From contig OZ005614.1 in assembly GCA_963930655.1 (NCBI GenBank), positions 806,001 through 870,000 of the forward strand: DNA of 64,000 bases. The letters are read 5' to 3'. The first letter of the stretch is position 1, and each line of letters opens with the position of its first letter. The DNA is from Myrica gale (lineage: Eukaryota; Streptophyta; Magnoliopsida; Fagales; Myricaceae). Positions 1-12,300 of the stretch are shown one piece after another. The position numbers and the translations under genes are program-made. The notes beneath the pieces were generated by a model that was given only the letters and a program-made list of their open reading frames with translations, made no database searches and had not been told where the DNA came from.

Positions 1-3000
1 GGGAGTCTTATGTTCGAACGTTCTTCAGCGAAGGTTACCCTGTATGTATTCTGACCATTTCCCAATTTTGTTGGAGGATGGTTGCTTTGGGGGTGGGAAG
101 AAACCTTTTCGATTTGAAAATATGTGACTTAAGGTGGATGAGTTTCTGGAGAGAGTACAGGGGTGGTGGAGTAATTATGAGGTTTTTGGTTCCCCTAGCT
201 TTGTGCTTCATTGTAAGCTTAAGGTGCTGAAACATGATCTCATCGTTTGGAATAAGGATGCATTTGGTGATATTGGGGAATCATTGTTGTTGAGGGAGTT
301 AGGGTTGTTGGACGAGTTGGATGAGGGAGGTTATCTTGATGTTGAGGGTATGGAGAGAAAAATGTTGATTGTTACGGAGTTTGATCACTTTATTGATTTA
401 GAGGAGGTGAGTTGGAGGCAAAAATCTCAAGCTTTTGGCTGAAGGATGGGGATAGATGTACAAAGTACTTTCACAAAGTCGCCAACTCTAATGGGAGGTT
501 TAATTCTATTACCCGGTTGAAGGTGGAAGGTGATGTGGTGGAGGATCTTAGGGACATTCATGTGCATATTGTGCAGTTTTACACTTCTTTATATGCTGAA
601 CCTTATCAGTGGCGACCGTTTCTGGATGAGTTGGAGTTTGATGTCATTTCTGAGGATGAAGCCAGTGGGCTGGAACGACCTTTCGAGGAGGATGAGGTGG
701 TGAGGGTGGTTCATGATCATAATGGAGATAAAGCTACGGGCCCAGACAGATTTACCTTAGCCTTTTAGCAGTCGTGTTGGGATATAATAAAAGGAGATGT
801 GCTTCTGATGTTCAATGAGTTTGCCCGTTGTGGTAAATTTGTTCGTAGTTTGAACTCCTCCTTTATTGTTTTCATCCCAAAGAAGTTGGGTGCGGTTGAG
901 TTGAAATATTTTCGTCCTATCAGTCTAGTGGGGGGTATCATAAAATTCTTGCTAAGGTGTTGGCTAACCGGTTGAAGGTAGTGTTGGATAAAATTATATC
1001 TCCATCTCAGAATACCTTTGTTTGTGGTAGGTAGATTTGGGATTCGGTGTTGATTGCGAATGAGTGTATCGACTCTCGATTGAGTGTAGATGAGTCGGGC
1101 ATGTTGCGTAAGCTAGACATCCATAAAGCTTACGACCATGTGAATTGAGATTTTTTTATGTACCTTTTTCGGAGATGTGGGTTTGGAAAGAAGTGGTGTA
1201 GGTGGATCTATTTTTGTATTTCCTCAGTTAAGATTTTAGTACTGGTGAATGGCTCTCCTGAAAGATTTTTTGGTAGTTCTCGTGGTTTGAAGCAAGGCGA
1301 TCCCTTATCTCCTCTGTTATTTGTCATTGTGATGGAAACACTCTCTTGTATGATGTCTAGGTTGGACTCGGTTGGTGTTCTTAAGGGGTTCAGAGCTTCT
1401 GGGGTTAATAGGGAAGGGGTTTGTGTTTCCAATTTATTGTTTGCTGATGATACGTTGATTTTTTGTGGGGTTGAGGAGTCTTAGTTTCGTAGTCTCCGGT
1501 GCATGCTTTTATGTTTTGAGGCAGTTTCTGGATTGAAAGTTAACTTGTCTAAGTCTAAGGTGATTCCTGTTGGTAATGTCAATAATGCGTTGTAGTTGGC
1601 TTCTCTTTTGGGGTGTAGGGTGTCTTCTTTGCCTATGACATATTTGGGTATTCCATTGGGAGCTTGTTTTAAGAGTGTTCATATTTGGGATGAGATCTTG
1701 GAAAGGATGGAAAGACGGTTGGCTGGGTGGAAGCGTATATACTTATCAAATGGAGGTTGTGTTACTTTGATTAAGTCTACTCTTTCATGTTCTTACACAC
1801 TTTCTTTCTCTTTTCCCATTTCTGTCTAAGGTTGCTTCTAGAATGAAAAAGTTGCAAAGATATTTCTTGTGGGGAAGCGATGGTGAGGTTCACAAATTCC
1901 ATCTTCTTAATTGGAAGACGGTTTGTTCTCCTATTGATTGTGGTGGTTTGGGTATCAGGGATCTCTATATGTTTAATAAAACATTGTTGGGTAAATGGTT
2001 ATGGAGGTTTGCTAATGAGAGAGATTGTATGTGGTGGAGTATTATTAAAGAGAAATATGGCGTCATTGCGGGAGAGTGGAGCACTTTACCTCCTCCTTGG
2101 TCTTATGGGGTTAGTCTCTTGAAGCATATAAGCAAGGGTTGAGTCTTTCAGGGAGCATACTCGGGTGGTGGTGGGAAATGGGCAAAGGACGATGTTTTGG
2201 CATGATGTGTGGTTTGGGGATCGTCCTTTGATGTGCTCTTTTCCTACGGTGTTTTCCCTTTCCTTGTATCCGAATGGGCTGATGGTGGATTGTTTGGAGG
2301 ATGATGTTCGCTCTGTTGTTTGGAATGTTCAGTTCTTAAGAAGTGCGAATGATTGGGAGTTGGAAGAGTTTTCGTCATTTTATTCCACTCTTTATGAGTG
2401 TACATCGAGGTTTGGAGGATAAGTTGTGTTGGGTGGATAATAAGGATGATATTTTTTCTGTTAAGTCTTTTTATGGTAAGCTTGATGGTGGTAGATCTGT
2501 GTCGTTCCCTTGGCGTCGAATTTGGAAATCTAAAGTTCCAAAAAGAGTCTCCTTTGTTTGGGAGGGTATGCATGGTAGGATTTTAACTACTAATAACCTG
2601 AGGTGTAGATGTCTTTATGTGGTTGGCTAGTGCTAATTGTGTAAAGGAGATGGAGAGTCAGTTAACCATGTCTTGTTGCATTGTCCGGTGGCGAGTGGTT
2701 TGTGGCAGCATGTTTTCTATATGGTTAATCTTCATTGGGTTATGCCGGGGCGGGTGGAGGATGTTTTGATTTGTTGGGGGAGAAAGTTTAAGGATCCATT
2801 CACTAAGATTATTTGGGAGATGATTCCTCCTTGCATTTGGTGGAGCCTTTGGAAGGAGAGGAACAAGCGTTATTTTGAGGATTCTTCTGTCTATTGTGAG
2901 ATTGCAGGGTGATTTGATGCTTAATCTCTTTTTCTGGGCTAATGCGTTGTTGGCGGCCCTTTTCTAGATTTCCAAGATTTCTTAAGCTTTTTCGTTTGTG

Positions 3001-3020
3001 TATATATATATATATATTCT
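1..3020 (+). mobile_element. Decayed LINE (non-LTR) retrotransposon, 3' half of ORF2
   Basis: Pieces of one plant L1-type ORF2 follow each other in several frames. They run from the region after the endonuclease (134-768, 'WRQKS..WLKDGDRCTKYFH', then 'GDKATGPD'), through reverse transcriptase ([12 protein letters not shown] at about 1114-1146, [13 protein letters not shown] near 1287, the catalytic FADD box at about 1438-1455) and the '[10 protein letters not shown]' and 'ERRLAGWKR' blocks (1636-1730), to the zinc-binding zf-RVT domain with Cys/His near 2637-2700. In-frame stops (for example at 1033, 1146 and 1482) and frame changes mean it cannot be active. A (TA)n run at about 2999-3017 probably marks the 3' tail. 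The 5' part lies outside the window. It has the same orientation as PKL and most likely sits in a PKL intron. Confidence 0.93.
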
Positions 3021-3319
3021 GTCACATGTCATGCATCATGTTATGGAAATGGAATTGATGCCGCAGGACAGTATAGATTTGCTGAACTTTGACTAGCCCA
3101 TCCGTTACAAAGATTGTCTTTATTGTTTGATTTATGTGATTTTGATAATTTTGTTTGGGTGTGCTCAATGCTTCAAGTACTTCCTTTTTCATCACTATTT
3201 ATGATGGAAGTTGAATTTAAGCCAGGGATTATGTGTGCGCATTAACGAGAATCTATCAAAGTATATGTATTTGCTTAGCAAAATTGATAAAGATTCTGAT
3301 TGATTTAGTTGTACTTTAG

Positions 3320-6300
3320 GAAGAGTTAGATGACATCATAAGGTATGGCTCAAAGGAATTATTTGCTGATGAGAATGATGAAGCAGGAAAATCCCGCCAA
3401 ATTCATTATGATGATGCTGCAATTGATAGGTAATATGTGTTTTCTGCCTGATCCTGAGTCGATTGATAGCATTTAGCTATTCGAGCCCAAAAAGTTCGTT
3501 TGTAACATTTTCTGTAATAGGTTACTTGATCGTGAACAAGCTGGAGATGAGGAGGCTGCATTGGATGATGAAGAAGAAGATGGGTTTTTGAAGGCCTTTA
3601 AGGTTATATCTAATATTATATTCTCCGGTTCATTTACTTTATAGTGCTTATACTGATTAAGATATGTTTTATATTTTTTGCTCCTGTTCAGCATACTTGA
3701 TCTTGTGTTCTTACTTTTTAGTCTGGTGGTTTAACGTAATTCTCTTTGATTAAATTAAAGGGGGAAGGGGGTTGATGTTGGTGAAGAGAGGTGAATATGG
3801 AAGATGCAAATATGGAAGTAAATTTGGTTCACTAATTTGTGCATGCATGTGACCTTGTCTGGATGGGACTGTACCATTTTTCTGTGAAATTGAAATAGCT
3901 GAGCGGCAATGTTATTAGAAGCTTCTGCAATCCTATTTCAAAAGCCCCTAGAATCCTTATTATTAAGACTTACCAATCTGTCCAGATTCTTTTGAATATG
4001 CTTGCATCATTAAAGGCATAAAAGAATAGCTCTTCTTCATGCAAGCATCATATTTTGTGGGAGAAAATTCTCTCATAATGTTGAGACATTCCTCTATCTG
4101 TTAGTTCGTATTTGTTCCTTGATGGACTCAGAAAATAAAAGAGTCAACATTTTACAGAAAAGAAATAATTAGACGAACTTGTACAAGAGGATTACAGTTT
4201 TTGATTATTAGAACAACTTTCTCCTTGGATGACTGGTAACTTAGTGCCTAAGCTGGAAGCTCACCTGTTTTTTCCTCATATTCTTATGCTCACCTAGGTC
4301 CATCTTCATGCACATTGGATCAAAGGGTGACACTGTTAGAAATCTTATACGTAAATGTCAAATCTGACAGTGTTAGAAATTTTTGGCCTTAAACATTCTT
4401 TCCATTTTCATAGAAGTGAAGAGCGAGGATATTTTTTTCTAAATAACCCTTTTCTTCTCTTAATTGGTAATGTTGATCACTAAATGACTTTTCGTCCTAT
4501 ACTCTAAGTGTTTCCTCTTTTGGCCAAAGGAGTAATTGTCTGTGTACTGGTGAGCCCAAAATGCAATGACCAATTGCTCCTTCCTGGTAGCTTAGAGTAC
4601 CAAAAAACAATGCATTTTTCGTAATCAACAGAGTAACTACTTGTTGAACAGAGAAAGTGATCTTAGAGTAATATTTGAGTCGTTAAGTGCCTTTAGGTTT
4701 GCTTTTTCTTTCTTGGTTGTTAGTTTCCTTGCATAAGGTATAGTCAGCGGAACCACATTTTTCTTATACTATTCTAATATTTGTTCTTTTTTAAGGTAAA
4801 AAGGGTGAATATACCATGTTGTGCATATGGGGGTTGTCCACTGATACATGTGTAGGCTGGTCACTCATGCATTCCTGTTCTCATAATAATAGGACTGAAA
4901 ACGCCTTGGTCCTTTAGTTGGTTTATTTTTTTTGTCCTTGGGAAAAGAACCAATTGCCACTAAGACAAACCAATAAACCATCCAAAATAGGTATCAAATA
5001 CACGAAAATATGATTCATTGTTCAGAGTATCTTTCCTCCTTTACCTCTTTTTTTCATTGTATCCATGAGTTGCCCTTCTTGTAGACCTAAAAATACTGAC
5101 ACTTTTTAGATCTTATGATCTTGCCAAATCTAAAGATTTCAGAAATTCTTATAATTAGAAATCAAACCTAACGCAAGGATCTGAATTTTTTGGCCTTAGC
5201 ATTCCTTCCCTCTTTTTTTTTAAGAATTTAAGCACGGGGGAAATATTTTAAAATGGCCTCTTTTTTCTTGTCTTTTTTTTTTCGAATTAGTAATGTTGAC
5301 CACTGAATATTCTCTTCTTATTCTATTTCAAAAATGTTAAAATCTTTTGGCCAGAGGTGTTGGCTGTGGTGTTGGTGTACCCAAAATAGAATGACCAACT
5401 GCTTTTTCACAGTGGCTTAGAGTACTAAAATATTGCATTTTCACAATCTACTCTTTAATTCCTTGCAGACCGGAGACAGTGATCTTAGAGTAATAGTGTG
5501 AGTCGTTGAGTGCCTTTAGGTCCTCATTCTATGCTGTTGTTTATACTTCATCCCATGAGGTTAGTCACGTGGGACCACATTTTCTAATACTATTATCCTC
5601 ACTTTATTTTTCCCTTCTATATGGTACAAAAGGAGCACCCAGTCACGATACTGTGTCACCATGTATATTGTGGGTTGCCACTGATACATGGTATGGTGGT
5701 AGCCCACCCATCCCTGTTCTAATAATAATAGCAGGCCTGAAATGCCTTAGTCCTTTGGGTGGTTCTTTTTGTTCTGGATTGTTATTCCTTTTTGAACTCA
5801 TCTTTCGTTTTCTCTGTTGGACATTGTTCCACGACACTTGAAAAAGTTACACGAACACTTTTGACATCTAAAATTGTTTTTATATCTATGAATATCAGGT
5901 TTGTAGCTGTTATGTATAAGCTTTATTGAACAGCGCAGAAAATCTTCATTGTCATATTTGCTGCTTCTTTCCTTCTGTGTAATAAATAAGATACCTATTA
6001 TACTTTGTAGGTGGCAAATTTTGAATATATTGATGAAGCAAAAGCTGTAGCAGAGGAGGAAGCGCAGAAGGCAGCGATAGACAATAAAACTTCAATGAAC
6101 AATTCAGAAAGAACAAATTACTGGGAGGAGTTGTTAAAAGACAGCTACGAAGTGCAGAAAGTCGAAGAATTTAATGCGTTGGGCAAGGGAAAGAGAAGCC
6201 GGAAGCAGGTATCATATTTTGGACTGTATGGCATATTGATTAAAGACTGAGGTCCCATAGGGTGAGTGAATTAAATTCTCTTCGGATGCTAAAGACTGTA

Positions 6301-9300
6301 TTTGCGTGCACAGAAACACTCTTATTCTAATGTATTTGTAGGTTGAAGTTGTCCAAGAATCTGTAGCTGATTATGTCTTGTTGTGAGAGACTGCTTTCAT
6401 CTTTATCGTTCATTTGTGTTGTTTTTTAAGTCCCAATTCTTAATCAGGCACATGTTCATTTAAATTGGTTGATTGAACTTTAAAATCCTGTTAGTTCGAA
6501 ATAAAAGACTCGTCTCTATAAGGTTGCCCTAGTGGTAAGGCTCTAACTCCTTTCTTCGTCCAAAGCTTGAAAACTCGCTGCTAATTTATTATGCAGTTTT
6601 CCAAGTCCCATTTTCTGTGGAAAAGTGATTAACATGTACTATTGGAATTTTTTCAGACGGTATCTGTTGAAGAAGATGACCTGGCTGGTTTGGAAGATGT
6701 AAGCTCTGATGGTGAGGATGATAATTATGAAGCTGAGCTAACCGATGGTGAAACAACTGCATCCGGAGCTCCTTCTGGAAGAAAGCCTTACAAAAAGAAA
6801 TCTCGTGGTATCATTTTGCTGTCATAGTATTTTCCAATAAGTTTGTCACAACGATTTGGTCTGTTGATTATAGTATCAATTCCCCATGAATTCATGCAGT
6901 GGATGGTACTGAGCCTCTTCCTTTGATGGAAGGCGAAGGGAGATCATTCAGGGTACTGGGTTTCAATCAAAATCAGAGGGCAGCATTTGTGCAAATTTTG
7001 ATGAGGTTTTCTTCTAAAAATATAATCGTGGTTTGAGTAATCTTTCTTCAGTAGATATTTACTCTTCCGGCACACGGGCATGTGTACACATGATGCATTC
7101 GTGTATGAATTAAAGAGTTTGATTTGTGGAATGCACGAATGTTGTTTTAAGAAATGAAACTTCGGTGGACAGTATATTAAAGATTGATCCGTTTTAGTGT
7201 ATGCTTATTTGTAGCTTGTCTTACTCCTGAAACATTCACAGGTTTGGGGTCGGGGATTTTGACTGGAAGGAGTTTACATCTCGCATGAAGCAGAAGACCT
7301 ATGAAGAAATAAAAGAGTATTCTATCTAGCTTTTGCTTCTTATTTGGAGTTTAGCATGAAAATGTCATTGAAATGATATGGTGGCATTGTCTCTGAATTT
7401 TTTTCTGGCAATAATTGAAAGCATTTTGTCACCCTGTTTTTTGGGTTGGATAACCTCGGGGCAATTGTGCTTTAGGACTGAATACACATACTTGGTTTGC
7501 AAAATTGTCATTTGTTTAGTTTTTCTGTGAATTTGATTGCTTTTTTGTTATGTAATGTTTTTGGATTAACCACTTAAGGGGTGCTTGATGTATCAAGTGT
7601 TTCAATTTGAGGTGTCCACCCTTTTGTTCTGTTGTAAAAGTGCAGCCCAAATTTGAAAAGACTAGTATCAAACTTACACATTGCAAAATACCTGTATTAT
7701 ACCTCATTTAGTAAATTAAATGAAAGAAATTGTCTGTGGACTATGGAATTTTCTTACAACCATAGTGAAGTTTTCTAAAATCTTTTACTGCATGTTGTAA
7801 AACAAATACTTGAAGCTAAAAGAAGATTTGTTCCATGACAAGGAGTGCAGATGGTTAGTCTTGTAGGTCACTCTAAGTTGAGTACATAATGTGCCAAACT
7901 ATTGTCTGCTCCGTGTTTGTATATGTATGCATGCATACATTACACATGAATGTGTGTACTGCATATGAGTGTGATTTAGAGATGTGTGTATGACCATATG
8001 TATGCATATATCTGAACGTAAAGCGTTATACTGGCACGCGATAGTCAAATTTGATCCAAATACCAGCGCAGAGGTAATATGATGATGAAAAGTACATAAT
8101 CATGTTTGCATGCTTATGTGCATTTTCTCTTTCCATTTGAATTACTGTTGATATTTGGTGCGTTGATAGGATTATTTTATGTTTCTATCCAGTTATGGGA
8201 CTCTATTCTTGACTCACATTGCTGAAGATATAACTGACTCCCCTACCTTTTCAGGTGATAAAACTAGGATGTTCCTATTTCTTCTTTTATTAATTTATTT
8301 GTCTTTCTGTCTGCTTTGCTAAAAAATTTGTTCCTTCTAATCATCTTGGTTATAGATGGTGTTCCTAAAGAAGGACTCAGAATACAAGATGTGCTTGTCA
8401 GGATTGCAGTTCTAATGCTAGTAAGGGACAAAGTAAGTTTTTGTAAAACAATTTTGGCATGAGTTTAATTGCTTTCTTTAGTAGATGTTTTAAGTTTTTC
8501 CACCTCACCGGTGGACTTAATCGCTACTTTTGAATCTTTGATTTTGTTGATGTGAGGAGTTAGGGTGCATTGTGAGGATCTTCATTTACAACTCATCCAA
8601 GTGATAGATGTCAATTGTCTCTTTTCCGTTTTTTCTGTCTTATCCTAAGTTTTAGGGGTTGTTACATGATTTTTTGGATTACTTGAATGCATAGGCATAT
8701 AAGCCTCTAAGCCTGAGGCTTGGGTTTCACTAATCCACATTGTGCAAGCTAAAGGATTGATTGAACTATCTACTCTTGCCAATCCGTAGCATAAGCCTAT
8801 TGAATTATCCATTCAATTTTTTCCTCTCCAACCTTATTCTCTTGCATGCATGTTTAGATGAGGTACGACCAGAATATCTCTAAGCTCCAAAATGACTTAG
8901 TGAAAGGTTTGAGCTTGCCAGAGTTTTAAGTTCAAACCTAGATTGAAGACTTTGGATCCATGGGTTTTAACTTGAGCTGGAAGGAGTAACATGGGAAGTA
9001 TCAACTCTGAGCTTATTAGAATAGAAATGTAGGTTGAATAATTGCTGGCATTGGTGTTAAAGAGGAATCCAAAAAGGAACCCAACAGTTAGACCAAGCTC
9101 GATGAAGTGAAGGTGTGCACACCAAGTTTTTGTGATTCTAGGGCATGTATCAATAAAATGGAGAATCTACCCCTTGTTGGTACTTGGGAGAGGCGCAATT
9201 CCGTTTTGTTTTTGTATTAAATATACGGTGCTAGTGATAAAGCTTATCTTTCTATTTTCTAAAACTCTTGATGCCAAATTACTAAATATACCCTTTTTCT

Positions 9301-12300
9301 TCTTTGGGGTTTAATGATAGGCAAAGTTTTCGTCAGAAAATCCAGGAACTCCGCTTTTCACAGACGATATCATATCACGCTATCCGGGGTTGAAGGGTGG
9401 AAAATTTTGGAAGGAGGAACATGATTCATTGTTATTGAATGCTGTACTGAAGTATGTTTTCTTATTAGTAGATATGTTTTTTATTAGTAAGCCCTTATTA
9501 GTAGATATGTTAATACATCTATCTGCATAATCGTTGCAATTATTTGTTCACTGTTATGTTGGTTCTGTCATATATATTCTCGTAATGATATCTCTTTAGA
9601 TGCATAATGAGGAGCATTACATCTCTTTGAAACTGGATGTCTAGTGCAACAATTGGCAGTACACGGATAAGTGTCCTGTTATTTTCAGGAGATGCTTGAA
9701 ATTCAATTTGGAGGGCTTCATGGTTGGCAACTTGTATACATTCTCATTTAGAGTGTGGGTTTCCTTACTATTGGATTCTTTTGTGTGCTAATACATGTTG
9801 CTTTTGGCAATGGGGTGGCGCGATTATGCTTGTACTTTCCAATTCCCTTGGCCCAAATGGCATCTTCTCCCCCATTTAAACAAGGGGTAGAGGATGAGGT
9901 CACAGGTTCAAATCCTATTTGCATAAGTTTTTGTATTTACCTACAAGAAGATGCTTCTAAATCTGGGGGTTCTCGAGCCAATGGGATATCGACCATGTTT
10001 CAAGCTTCTTTATGTGCATTCTATATGCTTTTCCATTGAAAGTAGATTGTCAGTCATAGGTGCTCAAACACAGTGAAGTTGATTGTGTCTCGAACTTGTT
10101 ATTGGCCTAAAACGGGAGATCTTAGATGGAAAAGGCTGTATTTTTTGTATCATGTCTTCTGCATGATCTGAATCCATTTTTGCTTTGGTCAGTCCATGAG
10201 ATACAAAAGTGGGATTTGTCTAGACCGTGTTGGGCATTGATTCAGACTTCTTTTTTGCTCAATATTTATACACAGAAAAATATGTACTTCCAAACATATT
10301 TAAGCACACGCGGACACATGGCTATTGGTGTATGAATTTCTAGTATTATCAATGTTAGTGGGGTTGGGTTGGGGGTGAGGGTGCAGTGTTTGATAGTGCA
10401 CTATTTTGTCCATCAGTTGATTGTGTGAGAGTGATAGTTCAGCTATTCTACAATACTCAGTTCACGAAGATATTTGTTTAGCTACTTTTACTTACTTACC
10501 CGTGTCTAATTGCTTATATGAAAGGCATGGGTATGGAAGATGGCAAGCTATTGTTGATGACAAGGAACTGAGGATCCAGGAGGTGATTTGTCAGGAGTTA
10601 AATCTTCCCATCATAAATCTTCCTGTCCCAGGACAAGCTGCTTCTCAAGCACAAAATGGCACGAGTACAGTTAATTCAGAAGTACCTGGCACCCAGTTAA
10701 GGGAAAATGGTGGTGGGAATGATATAGCCACAGATGTTGCACCTGGAACTACTGATGCTGCAAACCAAGCACGCTTATATCAAGACTCTTCTGTGCTCTA
10801 TCACTTCAGAGACATGCAGAGAAGACAGGTTGAGTTTATCAAGAAAAGGGTGCTTCTCTTGGAAAAAGGGCTGAATGCAGAGTACCAGAAGGAATACTTT
10901 GTAAGTTCATTTTTATTATCCTAGCACCTGCATTTTGGTGTTTTGCATATTCTGCTGGAGTCTAGTGGAAATTGGCCTTCATATTATTGCCTCTGTGAAT
11001 GCCACGTACTATATTTCTTATGGCTTGGGTTTTTCAACTCAAATCTAGGAAAGATTAATCAGGGATGTCATATAGTTGTGGGCTAGGATAATTGATCTCA
11101 ATTTAGTGGTAGGAGACAAAGAAGGAGATTGTTAAGTGATCCTGAGATAAACCAACCAAACTGCGAAGGATATGCCACTGTGGAGCTTTGTTAAAGCGTC
11201 CCACCAGGCAAATTCCAAGGTTCATCTTCTGGCACGCTGGGCGGCAACAAGGACTTTGCTGTCTCATGAACATTTTCTAAGGCCCCCATGAGGTTGTTTC
11301 GCTTTTAGTTTGCTTTCAATAAAGAGTTACCATATTGTGTAGAAAGAAAAAAAAAAAAACCAAACTGCGGAGAGCAGGTAGCCTGGGTAATTATTTGTAC
11401 ATGCATATCCTCTCCTATTGGGTGCAAGAGAACCCATCAGTTGTGTACGCTTTATAGTTCCTTTTGAGGTAGGCAGAAAACACATTCTTTATGGCAGCAG
11501 GATGATCATTGAGCATCAGTCCTAGGTACCTTTCGATCCTCTTGGGTGTCATGTCATGGTGAAAACCACAACATCCTTCATCTGAAGTGTGGTTCAGATC
11601 TATTATTTCATTAATTGAATGTTTTAGTCAGGAAGACTTCTGGGCACTCATACAAGTACCACTGATCTTCCTGAACCTTAATCAAATATAGATCAGTTCC
11701 TGATCTGAGTCAGACCAACCTGATTAGACGGGCAGTTCAATAAGCATTGCTCTTGTTCGCTTCGACAGTTGAAAGAATTTGAAAAGCAAGTTTCCAGTCC
11801 TTGTAGCATTTCTTCAGAACTTGGACTTTTTTTCCTACGAAGTGTTTGCTTTGAAGATGTCATCTAGTACTTCGACTGATATATCTTATCATTACTTCTG
11901 GGCCTTGGCAGATCAGGTCTCTGTTAGTTGCCTTAATTTAATTAAAGTGATCATGTCATTTCCTTTCTGTACTGGGGGCAACTTCTCAATCCTGTTTCTT
12001 TTGAGCCGTCCACATTCTCTCATCTGTTATTTTTAGCTCAATGTAATGGGTCTTCATGCAAGCTCTGTAGTTTGATGGAGTTGCTGAGACACTGGCTGTT
12101 AATTTTCATTCTGACCGACCTAGGTGGTTTGGTTTTTTGAACTTCTTCGCCACTTTTAATTCCGTAACTTCTTTTTACCTCTTCCCTGACCCAAACACCC
12201 CCCCCCCCCCAAAAAAATGAAAAAAAAATCAGAAAAGGCAAATCTCATGTTTGCATGCTGATATTTAATTTTTGTGAAATTTTCTTCCGACGTGACCTTT

